The notes: a model not told the origin generated them from the letters alone. DNA of 64,000 bases from Roseibium porphyridii (GCF_026191725.2 NZ_CP120863.1:476001-540000); one strand, 5' to 3'. Counted from the stretch's first letter, positions 36,067 to 45,098 are shown. Made by a program: numbers and translations.

Positions 36067-36470
36067 TTTCCCAGTCCTTCCGTCAATTCCTCAAGTTCCT
36101 TGGTCCGTTGCTCGGTCAACTGCGCGCGACAGCCATAGACCAGCATTGGCTCCATTGTTCCGCCTCTTGCCTGAAACCCATAGGCGTCACACGCCTTGTC
36201 TCGGTATGGAATCCAGGCACGTTGGGCCTCGCGAAGGGTTTCTGCCGCCCCCCGCTGATCTTCGGGCAGAAACTCATCTGTTTCGCGCATTTTCGCCATC
36301 GCTGCTTTATAGGCGGCGTTCAGTTCCTCATCTGCCTGTTGCCAATCAAGATTGGCGCAAGTGGTCATTTCCAGTTGAGTCATGGCATTGCTGCAGTCGA
36401 CCTTTTCTTCTGCCAGCGCTGGCGAGACAAGCACCGCCGCCAGTATCAATCCCCATAACACCCCAAACAT
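36063..36470 (-). CDS. LprI-like (DUF1311) secreted protein, copy 1
   Basis: A 135-residue periplasmic protein with a signal peptide (LWGLILAAVLVSPALAEEK; cleavage at ALA–EE). It has the DUF1311 core: VDCSNAMTQLEMTTCANLDW, LREAQRAWIPYRDKACDAYGF and a final YGC. It is a diverged paralogue of the next gene, with which it shares an ATGA overlap. It lies 15 nt after ureB, so it is part of the urease transcript. Function is unproven. Confidence 0.87.
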   Translation of the reverse strand: MFGVLWGLILAAVLVSPALAEEKVDCSNAMTQLEMTTCANLDWQQADEELNAAYKAAMAKMRETDEFLPEDQRGAAETLREAQRAWIPYRDKACDAYGFQARGGTMEPMLVYGCRAQLTEQRTKELEELTEGLGN

Positions 36471-36485
36471 GCATGTCTCCCGGCG

Positions 36486-36791
36486 TTAAAGCTCGCCCAT
36501 GACCTTCTGATTGAAGCCGTAGACGGTTCTCGCGCCGCGGTAAGCGACCAGCGTGACCGTTCTGGTCTGGCCCGGCTCAAAGCGCACAGCAGTGCCGGCC
36601 GGAATATCAAGGCGCATGCCGCGTGCCTTTTCACGGTCGAATGAAAGGCCTTCATTTGTTTCATAAAAATGATAGTGGCTGCCAACCTGAACAGGCCGGT
36701 CGCCGGTATTGGAAACTTCCAGTGTCGCCGTCTCCAGACCGGCATTGAGTTCTATCTCGCCTTCGGCGGGAAAAAGTTCTCCGGGGATCAT
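36486..36791 (-). CDS. ureB: Urease beta subunit UreB
   Basis: A 101-residue structural subunit of the (αβγ)3 urease. It begins [18 protein letters not shown] and has the family core [19 protein letters not shown], with [18 protein letters not shown] further on. Separate β and γ chains are the usual three-subunit bacterial form. It follows ureA by 20 nt. Confidence 0.97.
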   Translation of the reverse strand: MIPGELFPAEGEIELNAGLETATLEVSNTGDRPVQVGSHYHFYETNEGLSFDREKARGMRLDIPAGTAVRFEPGQTRTVTLVAYRGARTVYGFNQKVMGEL

Positions 36792-36811
36792 GTCTTTGTC
36801 CTCAAATCGGG

Positions 36812-37114
36812 TCAGCGGATGGGTTCGTGAACGGTGACAAGCTTCGTACCGTCGGGAAATGTGGCTTCCACCTGCACATCATGGATCATCTCGGCGACGC
36901 CATCCATGACCTGCTCGCGCGTTAAGACCGTGGCTCCCGCCGCCATCAGGTCAGCCACAGAGCGGCCATCTCGGGCGCCTTCAACGACGAAGTCGGTGAT
37001 CAGTGCAATCGCTTCCGGGTGATTCAGCTTCACGCCACGCTCCAGACGGCGGCGCGCGACCATGGCTGCCATTGAGATCAGCAACTTGTCTTTTTCGCGG
37101 GGCGTCAGGTTCAT
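36812..37114 (-). CDS. ureA: Urease gamma subunit UreA
   Basis: A 100-residue subunit of exactly the usual length. It begins [20 protein letters not shown] and has [20 protein letters not shown] and the C-terminal [15 protein letters not shown]. It lies 18 nt after ureD in the standard ureDAB order. Confidence 0.98.
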   Translation of the reverse strand: MNLTPREKDKLLISMAAMVARRRLERGVKLNHPEAIALITDFVVEGARDGRSVADLMAAGATVLTREQVMDGVAEMIHDVQVEATFPDGTKLVTVHEPIR

Positions 37115-37132
37115 GAAGAAGGCTCCTTATTG

Positions 37133-37987
37133 TCAACAATGCCAAACCCGCGGCAAAGGTGCCGAGCGGTATCCGGTTAAAAAACTCACTAAGGCGGTGC
37201 GCAGATCCTGTCCGCTCACCGCCGTCAATCGTGCGACCAATTGGCCGTTCCAAGCGCTGGCTGCTGCCCGGACACGGTCAGAAGGCAAAGCTCCAATCAA
37301 GGACCTTGCAAGGTTCAGATGATCTTCTGCCTGTGGTGAGCAGTCCAAAAGAGTTGCAACGCACAGATTTCCAGATGTTGTTGCCGGTCCGGCCAAGAAT
37401 ACTTCCGGGTCTCCCTCCAGGCGCACGTCATCGGCGAAAACCAGCCTGCCGCTCCGCCGAATACGCCAGCTGTCCCTGAAGAACACGGATCTGACTTTCT
37501 CACCCATTGCCTTGCGCCCGAGTATGACCGATTCCAACATGAGCAAACCGGCATCTTCCGCCAGATCAGCTTCGATCGTGCGGCTAAGGTTTGACGCGTC
37601 AAAGAGGATCGTTTCCTGCGGCAGCCATTCGAGTTTTGCACCTGCGCCGACTTGGAACTTTGCGGTCACTTTTGCTGGACCCGTCTGGCTTCGGTAGGCG
37701 CGTTCGGCTGCCTGGCTGGTCACAATCGCGTGTGCGCCTACTGCAAGATGGAATTCAAGAGACAGCCGATCGCCTCCTGTCAGACCACCGGCGGTGTTGA
37801 TGAGGACGGCTGTTGTCGGTTCATCGTAAACCTTTGGCAATCGGATCTTCGCCGCGCCACTTTGATAAAGGTTGGCGAGACGGGTCGAGCCCTCAGACAA
37901 GCGGAAACCGGCGCGTGCGTGACCATTCACGCGTTGCAATTCGCGCGCGGACGCAGTCGATTGTGATGCTACGCCAGCATCATACAT
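37133..37987 (-). CDS. ureD: Urease accessory protein UreD
   Basis: A 284-residue chaperone that binds apo-urease and, with UreF and UreG, forms the nickel delivery channel. Family segments include GAAKIRLPKV, INTAGGLTGGDRLSLEF, QAAERAYRS and WLPQETILFD. ATG 37987 has GGGAGG 11 bases upstream; a longer frame to 38080 has no support. It is the first gene of the urease unit. No urea transporter genes are present in the window. Confidence 0.95.
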   Translation of the reverse strand: MYDAGVASQSTASARELQRVNGHARAGFRLSEGSTRLANLYQSGAAKIRLPKVYDEPTTAVLINTAGGLTGGDRLSLEFHLAVGAHAIVTSQAAERAYRSQTGPAKVTAKFQVGAGAKLEWLPQETILFDASNLSRTIEADLAEDAGLLMLESVILGRKAMGEKVRSVFFRDSWRIRRSGRLVFADDVRLEGDPEVFLAGPATTSGNLCVATLLDCSPQAEDHLNLARSLIGALPSDRVRAAASAWNGQLVARLTAVSGQDLRTALVSFLTGYRSAPLPRVWHC

Positions 37988-38307
37988 GAAGTTGCGTGCC
38001 TCCCCGGAATCCCGGTTTTTTTGTTGTTTGACGTCTGATCGCCACCTTGTTCCCAGCTTCTTCCGGGATGCAATAGGCAAGATGCCCTTGGTAATCTTAG
38101 CAAGAGCCGGGCCAAAGTTGTTGGGCTCTTGCCGTGATGTTCTGCAAGGGACAATCGCCCAATCGTTTCAAAGGTTAGGGCGATTTTACCAGTTACGATG
38201 CCTAAAAAAACGGCAATTGATAAAAGTTTTGGCGCGGGACGGTTGCACGGAAGGGGTTGCCCTTAGGGACATGTTCCGGTTTTTTAGAGTTCAACAGTCG
38301 TTAGGCT
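37988..38307. other. Divergent promoter region between ureD and the carboxypeptidase gene
   Basis: This 320-bp gap drives ureD (minus) and the D-Ala-D-Ala carboxypeptidase (plus). It contains a 9-bp stem GCAAGAGCC / GGCTCTTGC (38100–38132) with a 15-nt loop and no T-run on either side, so it is not a classical terminator. No other feature is assigned. Confidence 0.4.
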
Positions 38308-39762
38308 ATGCACCTTAGACTGAGATTGCAGTTTGTGCGTTTCCCTGTTTTACAGGATGACATGCGAGGGATCCCCGTGATTGCAAGCCTGGCCGGCCGC
38401 CTGACATCCGCGGTTGTAATGTTTGCCGTATTGTTTTTTTGCCTGGTTCCTGATGAGGCCAGGGCCGATATCGGTGCGTTCATTCTCGTCGACGCAAAAT
38501 CGGGTGCGGTGATCGACCAGAAAAACGCAACGCGCAAGTGGTACCCTGCGTCCTTGACGAAAATGATGACGGCGTATGTCACCTTCAAAGCGATCCGTGA
38601 AGGCCGTGCGACCCTGAACTCCGCCGTGGTTCAATCGAAAAATTCCATATCTGAGCCACCCAGCAAGATGGGTTTCAAGGTCGGAACGCGTTTCACAGTC
38701 GATACAGCGCTCAAGATCATTCTTATCAAGTCGGCAAACGATGTTGCCGTGGCGCTGGGCGAGGCAATCTCGGGTTCCGAAGCAGCCTTCATTGCGGCCA
38801 TGAATGCTGAAGCCAGGCGCTTGGGCATGACGAACACCCGTTTCACCAATCCTCACGGTTTGCCGGATAACGGTCAGGTGACGACTGCGCGAGACATGGC
38901 GATCCTGGCAATGGCGCTTCGAAGGGACTTCCCGGAATCACGGGATTTCTACAAATATCCCGGAATTCGTTTTGGCAAAAAGACGCTTCGCTCGGCAAAT
39001 CGGGAGTTCCTGCTGCGTGTTCCCGGAGCAAACGGCATGAAGACGGGATACATCTGCAATTCGGGTTACAATGTTGCAGCAAGCGTCTCCCGCAAGGGCC
39101 GGACATTGATTGCGATTATTCTTGGGGCTGGTTCAGGTCTTGAGCGAACAGCATTCGCCCGGCAGCTTTTTGACAATGGGTTTCGCAAGCGCGGTGGCCA
39201 GAATGTCAGCACCCTAACGGGGTCATCCGGAAACCCACCTGCAAACGGGTACTGCCGGCGAAACAAAAGCCCGGGACCGAACGGGTACATGGCCCGTTTC
39301 GATATGCAGAACGAGAAACGGGGTGGTTTTCTTTTCTTCAAGGCCGACAAGACCAAAGAAAAGAACGCCGATGCCAGTGGCTATACCAAATCAAATGGCA
39401 AGCCTGACTGGGCGAAGATACTTGACCGGACGCTCGGTCCACGACGTCTTGCTTACAAACCCTTGCAGGTAAGCCTTGGCAATCCGAGTGGGCGGCCAGC
39501 AGCCGGCGCATCAACTTCAGCGCTTGAGGTCCTGGCGCCTGCTGAGAACATTCCGCTGCCCGTTGCCAATCCGATGCGCCGTGCCGAGATGCAAATCCGT
39601 GCCAAACTTCAGCAGACTGCCGAGGCAAGTGCCGTGGGTGCAATTCCGCAAACAGAGCAAGTCGCTGGCGGAGATTCCTCTCCGGCCGCACCCGGGTCAA
39701 TCTTCCGCAAAGGCCTCGATTTTTCCGTTCCGGTACCGACTCCCAGCCCTCGCAGACAATAA
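38308..39762 (+). CDS. D-alanyl-D-alanine carboxypeptidase (S11 family, DacA/DacF-like)
   Basis: A 484-residue low-molecular-weight penicillin-binding protein that trims the terminal D-Ala of peptidoglycan stem peptides. Active-site motifs are S82-L-T-K85, S142-A-N144 and K245-T-G247. An N-terminal hydrophobic segment (about 30–47) serves as signal or anchor. Beyond the catalytic domain (about 300) is a long low-complexity C-terminal half with no PBP5-type membrane-anchoring domain recognised. ATG 38308 gives the full frame; ATG 38362 behind AGGATGAC is a plausible alternative start. Confidence 0.92.
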   Translation: MHLRLRLQFVRFPVLQDDMRGIPVIASLAGRLTSAVVMFAVLFFCLVPDEARADIGAFILVDAKSGAVIDQKNATRKWYPASLTKMMTAYVTFKAIREGRATLNSAVVQSKNSISEPPSKMGFKVGTRFTVDTALKIILIKSANDVAVALGEAISGSEAAFIAAMNAEARRLGMTNTRFTNPHGLPDNGQVTTARDMAILAMALRRDFPESRDFYKYPGIRFGKKTLRSANREFLLRVPGANGMKTGYICNSGYNVAASVSRKGRTLIAIILGAGSGLERTAFARQLFDNGFRKRGGQNVSTLTGSSGNPPANGYCRRNKSPGPNGYMARFDMQNEKRGGFLFFKADKTKEKNADASGYTKSNGKPDWAKILDRTLGPRRLAYKPLQVSLGNPSGRPAAGASTSALEVLAPAENIPLPVANPMRRAEMQIRAKLQQTAEASAVGAIPQTEQVAGGDSSPAAPGSIFRKGLDFSVPVPTPSPRRQ

Positions 39763-39815
39763 CAGATCGGTAGATAGCTGAGCTAAGCCTTTGTAAGGAT
39801 GCGCAGAAAAGTCGG

Positions 39816-39830
39816 TTAACCCTTTATTTA
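39816..39830. promoter_or_regulatory. Degenerate CtrA-type box
   Basis: TTAA–N7–TTTA, one mismatch from the TTAA-N7-TTAA consensus, lies 124 bp before a small acidic protein gene. Weak evidence alone. Confidence 0.3.
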
Positions 39831-39953
39831 CGCTACTCCTTAACAGTGTAGTAAGCATTCTCTTGGGTGGGCACTTGCCCGCCTGAGTGAGGCAATGACA
39901 CGTCAGGTCATCCGGGCATAGAACATGCCGAAACTAAAGAAGCGAGTGATCGC

Positions 39954-40253
39954 ATGATGATTGAACCGAGATCCACTGCCACAATCAAGGCGCTCGCCAG
40001 CCTCGCTGAACTTTCCGCCAACCAGTTGGAAGAAGGGGTTTCGGTTGAGGAAGTCATCGCAACATTGCGGAAGGCCGCGGAAGCGGTGCGTATTGTTGTC
40101 GATGCAGATGAGCAAGATCAGGCAGACTTTGACAATGAGGATCTCGCTCAGGATCTGACTCCAATGGATCTTTCAGCCGGCGAGAATGGCGTGGACGCGG
40201 ACAAAGAAGCTGAAACGGCTGAAGCCGAAGAGCCCGTCCTGAACGCCGGGTAA
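39954..40253 (+). CDS. Small acidic hypothetical protein
   Basis: A 99-residue soluble protein. The N-terminal half is helical (IKALASLAELSANQLEEGVS and VEEVIATLRKAAEAVRIVVD). The rest is very acidic and disordered-looking (EQDQADFDNEDLAQDL; ETAEAEEPVLNAG). Starts ATG 39954 or 39957. No family is recognised. The frame is consistent with coding, is flanked by clear intergenic spacers, and lies on the strand of its neighbours. Function is unknown. Confidence 0.6.
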   Translation: MMIEPRSTATIKALASLAELSANQLEEGVSVEEVIATLRKAAEAVRIVVDADEQDQADFDNEDLAQDLTPMDLSAGENGVDADKEAETAEAEEPVLNAG

Positions 40254-40372
40254 CTCTCGCCGAGTGTCGGCAAACATCCAAACACCTTTGACCTACTCCT
40301 GAAAAGAATGCTAGCGGTGCCGCATGAATTGCACCCTGCCCGGCAGTTCTACGATCAGGAGACTTCGACCTC

Positions 40373-41629
40373 ATGACTTCTGCCAAAGAAGCAACGGACC
40401 AGCCTGCGCAAAAGGGGCCCAAGCCCCCTATCCCGCTTTCCGTCCTGACCGGCTTCCTCGGTTCGGGAAAGACCACTTTGCTGAACCAGATTCTAAATGA
40501 CCCGGCCATGGCCGACACAGCGGTTATCATCAATGAATTTGGCGAGATCGGTCTTGACCATCTGTTTGTTGACCAGGCTGGAGAGGGAATTATCGAACTT
40601 TCGTCCGGTTGCCTTTGCTGCACGATCCGAGGCGATCTGGTTTCAACTCTGGAAAACCTGTTGCGCCATCTCGACAATGGCCGTACGGAGCGCTTGAGGC
40701 GGGTGGTAATCGAGACCACTGGTCTTGCCGACCCAGCGCCGATCCTGCACACCGTGATGCTTCATCCCTATCTGGTCATGCGCTATCGGCTGGACAGTGT
40801 TATCACGCTCATCGACGCTGTGAACGGCTTGTCGACCCTTGAAAACCACGAAGAAGCCCGCAAACAGGCTGCGGTTGCGGACCGCCTGGTCTTTACGAAG
40901 AAAGATCTGATCGAATCGGAAGCGGAACAAGCGGAATTCGAACAGCTTTTGCGGCAAATCGAAACGCTGAACCCCGGTGCAAAGCGACTGGATGCGCAGT
41001 CTGGTGAGGCGACGCCGACCACCTTGTTCAATGCTGGCCTTTACGATCCTGACAGCAAGATACCGGATGTGGCGGCCTGGCTGAATGCAGAGGCTTATGA
41101 AGGCTCCGGGCATGACCACGATCATCACGATCACGCGCATCATCATGGCCACAGCCATGGACATAGTCACAACCACGGTCATAGTCATAGTCATGGTGAA
41201 GGTCATGGCCACGACCACGACCATCCGCATGACGTAAATCGGCACAGCGAATCCATCCGCGCATTTACTTTGGCTACCGACAGGCCTGTGCCGGCTTCTG
41301 CTCTCGAAATGTTCTTGGATTTGCTGCGCTCTGCACATGGGCCGAAGCTCCTGCGGGTTAAGGGCATTGTGCAACTGGCGGAAGATCCCGGGCGGCCGGT
41401 TGTCATCCATGGCGTTCAGCATGTCTTTCACCCGCCCGCCACGCTTGAGGCCTGGCCGGATGAAGACCATAGAACTCGGATGGTCTTTATCACCAAGGAT
41501 CTGCCTGAAGGTTTCGTACGCAAGATGTTTGAAGCGTTTTCTGGTGCTTTGCTTCCGGATACCCCGGATCACCAGGCTTTGAGCGAAAACCCGCTTGCGG
41601 TATCGGGTTTCACAAGCCCTGTCCGGTGA
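40373..41629 (+). CDS. COG0523 (CobW/ZigA-like) metallochaperone GTPase
   Basis: A 418-residue G3E-family P-loop GTPase. P-loop GFLGSGKT is at 27–34. The metal-binding CLCC is at 80–83 (within GCLCCTIRGDL), and NEFGEIGLDH precedes it. A dense histidine stretch at about 243–282 (HDHDHHDHAHHHGHSHGHSH and beyond) can hold Zn, Ni or Co. The C-terminal CobW domain follows. It probably delivers a metal to a client enzyme. No cobalamin-biosynthesis or nitrile-hydratase genes are adjacent, so the client cannot be told; Zn (ZigA/ZagA type) is the likeliest. Confidence 0.93.
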   Translation: MTSAKEATDQPAQKGPKPPIPLSVLTGFLGSGKTTLLNQILNDPAMADTAVIINEFGEIGLDHLFVDQAGEGIIELSSGCLCCTIRGDLVSTLENLLRHLDNGRTERLRRVVIETTGLADPAPILHTVMLHPYLVMRYRLDSVITLIDAVNGLSTLENHEEARKQAAVADRLVFTKKDLIESEAEQAEFEQLLRQIETLNPGAKRLDAQSGEATPTTLFNAGLYDPDSKIPDVAAWLNAEAYEGSGHDHDHHDHAHHHGHSHGHSHNHGHSHSHGEGHGHDHDHPHDVNRHSESIRAFTLATDRPVPASALEMFLDLLRSAHGPKLLRVKGIVQLAEDPGRPVVIHGVQHVFHPPATLEAWPDEDHRTRMVFITKDLPEGFVRKMFEAFSGALLPDTPDHQALSENPLAVSGFTSPVR

Positions 41630-41680
41630 TTAGTGCGGCGAAGGCGTCTGCGTCGCATCGCAAATTGTTGCCGAAATCGA

Positions 41681-42547
41681 TCAATCTTTCTTTCGGAGCC
41701 GGATCAGACCTTCCTGTGCCGTTGAAGCGATCAAGACCCCCTCTTTCGTGTAGAGCGAACCGCGGTTCATGCCACGCGAGCCTGATGAAGACGTGCTGTC
41801 GGTGGCATAGAGCAGCCAGTCATCCGCGCGGAATGGACGATGGAACCACATGGCGTGATCAAGGCTCGCCGCCTGAATCTTTGGGCTGAAGACCGACGTA
41901 CCGTGTGGAAAGAGGGATGTGTCCAACAGGGTCATGTCAGATGCGTATGCAAGAACGCACTGATGAATGCGCTCGTCATCCGGCAGCTGTCCGGTGGCCC
42001 GCACCCAGACATATTGTTTGGGCGGCAGCGGTTTCTTGCTGAAATAGTGGGTCATGTCGACCGGGCGCATCTCGATCGGTCGCTCCCGTTCCCAATACCG
42101 ACGGATGTTTTCAGGCGCCAGTGACAGGAACTTTTCCTTAAGTTCCTGCTCGCTCGGCAAGGCGTCCGGTGTTGGCACGTCCGGCATGTCGCTTTGGTGA
42201 TCCAATCCCTCCTCGCGCACCTGAAAGGAAGCTGCCATTGAAAAGATCGCTTCGCCATGCTGAATGGCGACCACACGCCGTGTGGTGAAACTACCGCCGT
42301 CTCGAATTCTGTCGACTTCGTAAATTATGGGGACTTCCGGGTCACCAGGACGCAGAAAATATCCATGCAGGGAATGAACATGCCGGTCTTCAACAACAGT
42401 TCTCGACGCGGCGACCAAGGCCTGGCCGATGACCTGACCGCCAAAAACCCGTTGCCAGCCAACCTGGGGACTGCGACCACGGAACAGATTGCGTTCGAGC
42501 GGTTCTAGGTCGAGTATTTGCAAAAGGTTGTCAATGGCCGTGTTCAT
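41681..42547 (-). CDS. tesB: Acyl-CoA thioesterase II
   Basis: A 288-residue double-hotdog thioesterase that hydrolyses medium and long acyl-CoAs. It starts MNTAIDNLLQILDLEPLERN with NLFRGRSPQVGWQRVFGGQV and later FHRPFRADDWLLYATDSTSS, the usual TesB motifs. ATG 42547, preceded by AGGA, was chosen; the frame extends 126 codons upstream across the divergent promoter and into the start of the hydroxylase gene, and that is not plausible. It is divergent from the UbiH-type hydroxylase gene. Confidence 0.93.
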   Translation of the reverse strand: MNTAIDNLLQILDLEPLERNLFRGRSPQVGWQRVFGGQVIGQALVAASRTVVEDRHVHSLHGYFLRPGDPEVPIIYEVDRIRDGGSFTTRRVVAIQHGEAIFSMAASFQVREEGLDHQSDMPDVPTPDALPSEQELKEKFLSLAPENIRRYWERERPIEMRPVDMTHYFSKKPLPPKQYVWVRATGQLPDDERIHQCVLAYASDMTLLDTSLFPHGTSVFSPKIQAASLDHAMWFHRPFRADDWLLYATDSTSSSGSRGMNRGSLYTKEGVLIASTAQEGLIRLRKKD

Positions 42548-42685
42548 CGGCGCGATCCTTGTTACATAATGTGCCGAAAAGGTGGGCCTGAAAGTGGCCT
42601 CGGCGAGTTTTCGGGCCCAGTCTTGGACGGGGCCTGACGTTAAAGTCAAGATGTCCTTAGGGAAACCGGGGCGGGGAGTAATTGA

Positions 42686-43924
42686 ATGGCGAAACGTAAA
42701 AGCGCTGCCGATATGTTCGATGTTGTTATTGCGGGCGGCGGGTATGTCGGCCTGTCCCTGGCCGTTGCGCTCAAGCAAGGCGACGAAAGCATCAGTTGCG
42801 CCATTGTTGATCCCAAACCCATGGATCAGCTGCACAATGACCCACGTGCCTCGGCAATAGCTGCTGCTGCGTCCCGAATGCTGACGCAGCTCGGTGTTTG
42901 GCCTAAAATCGAAGCCGAATCGCAACCAATCAACGAAATGATCGTCACAGACAGCAAGTTACGCGATGCTGTGCGACCCGTCTTTCTGACCTTCGACGGC
43001 GAAGCGACAGAAGGCGAACCCTTTGCTCACATGATGCCCAACGGCGTGATGATGCCCGCGCTCTACAAGGCTGCTAAAAAACTCGGTGTGAAATTCTTTG
43101 CGCCAGGAACAGCAGACACTTTCCGGACACATCCGGATCAGGTTGAACTTGAGCTGGCGGACGGCACGGTTTTGAAAAGCCGGCTTCTCGTTGCCGCCGA
43201 TGGCGTTCGCTCCAAGCTTCGCGACCTTGCAGGTATCCGAACGGTCAACTGGGATTACGGGCAATCGGGTATTGTCACGACCGTAAAGCATGAGCGACCT
43301 CACAACGGCCGGGCTGAAGAACACTTTCTTCCCGCTGGCCCCTTCGCCATCCTTCCGCTTCCCGGGAACAGATCATCGCTTGTCTGGACCGAAAAAACTT
43401 CTGATGCCGACAGACTTGTGCGATCTGATGAGTTTACCTTCGAACTCGAACTTGAGCGCCGTTTCGGACATCACCTTGGCACGCTCGAGGTTGATGGCCC
43501 GCGGCGCGCCTATCCACTTGGACTGAAACTGGCCCGCGACTTCGTCAATCCGCGATTTGCGCTGATTGGGGACGCCGCACATGGCATACACCCGATCGCG
43601 GGACAAGGTCTGAACCTTGGGTTCAAGGATGTTGCCGCGCTCGCGGAAGTGGTTGTCGATGCGCGCCGTCTTGGGCAGGATCCCGGGGGGCTCGATATTC
43701 TTGAGCGTTATCAGCGCTGGCGCCGTTTCGACACATTTCAGATGGGCGTCGTGACCGACGTGCTTAACCGGCTGTTTTCGAACGATAATGACGTCCTGCG
43801 GGCGTTCCGGGATTTCGGACTCGGCCTTGTGGATCGCATGCCGGGCATCAAGACACAGTTTATCAAGGAAGCTGCCGGGTTTGCGGGACCCGTTCCCAAA
43901 TTGCTTTCCGGGGAGCCAATCTGA
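42686..43924 (+). CDS. UbiH/UbiF/COQ6-family FAD-dependent hydroxylase
   Basis: A 412-residue flavin monooxygenase of ubiquinone biosynthesis. FAD-binding Rossmann motif GGGYVGLSLAVAL is at 16–28, the DG motif is LLVAADGVRSKLRDLAG, and the second FAD motif is LIGDAAHGIHPIAGQGLNLG. Family members hydroxylate C1, C5 or C6 of the quinone ring; which ring position cannot be told from sequence alone. GGGGAG precedes ATG. Divergent from tesB. Confidence 0.92.
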   Translation: MAKRKSAADMFDVVIAGGGYVGLSLAVALKQGDESISCAIVDPKPMDQLHNDPRASAIAAAASRMLTQLGVWPKIEAESQPINEMIVTDSKLRDAVRPVFLTFDGEATEGEPFAHMMPNGVMMPALYKAAKKLGVKFFAPGTADTFRTHPDQVELELADGTVLKSRLLVAADGVRSKLRDLAGIRTVNWDYGQSGIVTTVKHERPHNGRAEEHFLPAGPFAILPLPGNRSSLVWTEKTSDADRLVRSDEFTFELELERRFGHHLGTLEVDGPRRAYPLGLKLARDFVNPRFALIGDAAHGIHPIAGQGLNLGFKDVAALAEVVVDARRLGQDPGGLDILERYQRWRRFDTFQMGVVTDVLNRLFSNDNDVLRAFRDFGLGLVDRMPGIKTQFIKEAAGFAGPVPKLLSGEPI

Positions 43925-43971
43925 TAGGACATTGCCAGGTAAGGTCTGCTGGGCGCCGGATTTTTATTTGA

Positions 43972-44844
43972 ATGATTGACTATCCAGAGAGTTTCCCGAG
44001 GCATCGGTCGATCCTAATAACCGGATGCTCTTCCGGTATCGGCGCTGTGTCGGCCCATATTCTGCGTGGGCGGAACTGGCGCGTCTTTGCTACAGCTCGG
44101 CGTCAGGAGGATGTCGACCGGTTGGCCGAAGAAGGGTTTGAAGCCCTGCAGCTAGATTACGAAGACCCCAACAGCATCGAGACGGCAGCCAACAGCGTTC
44201 TTCAACTGACTGACCATAAACTGGATGCCGTATTCAACAACGGTGCCTACGCTGTGCCCGGCGCACTTGAGGATATCCCGACGGAGGCGATGAGAGCGCT
44301 GTTCGAGGCCAATTTCATAGGTTGGCACGATCTGACACGGCGTTTGATTCCTGCGATGCGCGCAAATAGTGGCGGGCGTATCGTGCAGTGTTCTTCGGTG
44401 CTTGGTTTCGTTGCCTTGAAGTATCGCGGCGCTTATACGGCGAGCAAATTTGCCTTGGAAGCCTATACAGACACGTTGCGGCAGGAACTAAAGGGAACGG
44501 GTATTCATGTGAGCCTGATAGAGCCGGGCCCAATCGGCACTAGATTTACGGAAAATGCCCTTGAAAATTTCGATCGTTGGATCGGAGAAACTGGTCTCAA
44601 GGCCTCTGTACATCGTAAGACCTACGAGAAACGCCGGGTACGTATGGAAGCAGGTGAGCCGGGACCCTTCAAACTGCCGCCTGAGGCGGTGGTGAAGAAA
44701 CTTATTCATGCGGTAGAGGCCAACCGGCCCAAAGCGCGGTATCATGTCACGGTACCGACAAAAGTTATGGCAGCGGCAAAACGTGTTTTGCCCACAAGTC
44801 TGCTGGACCGGTTCTGCATTCGGGCTGCTGATAGTGAAGAATAG
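43972..44844 (+). CDS. SDR family oxidoreductase
   Basis: A 290-residue classical short-chain dehydrogenase. TGCSSGIG (17–24) binds NAD(P). The catalytic residues are S141/S142 and Y155-x3-K159 (AYTASKFALE). The usual NNAG element appears as NNGAY (89–93), a small deviation. The C-terminal extension (about 200–290) is basic. It follows the hydroxylase by 47 nt on the same strand and may share its transcript. The substrate is unknown. Confidence 0.9.
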   Translation: MIDYPESFPRHRSILITGCSSGIGAVSAHILRGRNWRVFATARRQEDVDRLAEEGFEALQLDYEDPNSIETAANSVLQLTDHKLDAVFNNGAYAVPGALEDIPTEAMRALFEANFIGWHDLTRRLIPAMRANSGGRIVQCSSVLGFVALKYRGAYTASKFALEAYTDTLRQELKGTGIHVSLIEPGPIGTRFTENALENFDRWIGETGLKASVHRKTYEKRRVRMEAGEPGPFKLPPEAVVKKLIHAVEANRPKARYHVTVPTKVMAAAKRVLPTSLLDRFCIRAADSEE

Positions 44845-44900
44845 TGCGCGACATGGGATCCGGAGTTGCCGGGTCATCGCGCTGAAAGAGGACTAACAAG

Positions 44901-45098
44901 ATGGCTGGTGTCATTAATGCACTCATTCCCGTTGGCATGGCGGCCGTAGCCCTGGTTCTGTTTGCCGGTCTTTGGAACATGTTTCGAAACGGTCCTGGTA
45001 ACCGTTCGCAGATGCTGATGCGCTGGCGTGTCGGTTTGCAGTTTCTGGTGATTGTCCTGGTGATGGGTGGGCTCTATTTCTTCGGGTCCGGTCGCTAG
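44901..45098 (+). CDS. Twin-transmembrane (HIG1-like) small protein
   Basis: A 65-residue protein with two membrane segments (about 6–26 and 47–62). Between them is the polar loop FRNGPGNRSQMLMRWRVGLQ, matching the HIG1/twin-transmembrane pattern, where a conserved R-x-x-L/W-R-x-x-x-Q motif occurs. Mitochondrial HIG1 proteins associate with respiratory complexes; a respiratory accessory role is inferred here. It lies directly before the cobalamin adenosyltransferase gene, a common pairing in Rhizobiales. Confidence 0.82.
   Translation: MAGVINALIPVGMAAVALVLFAGLWNMFRNGPGNRSQMLMRWRVGLQFLVIVLVMGGLYFFGSGR

Noticed and set aside
40643..41572. Minus-strand frame of 309 codons
   Set aside because: Shadow of the COG0523 GTPase; its repeated Val/Met/Thr run is the antisense of the histidine stretch.
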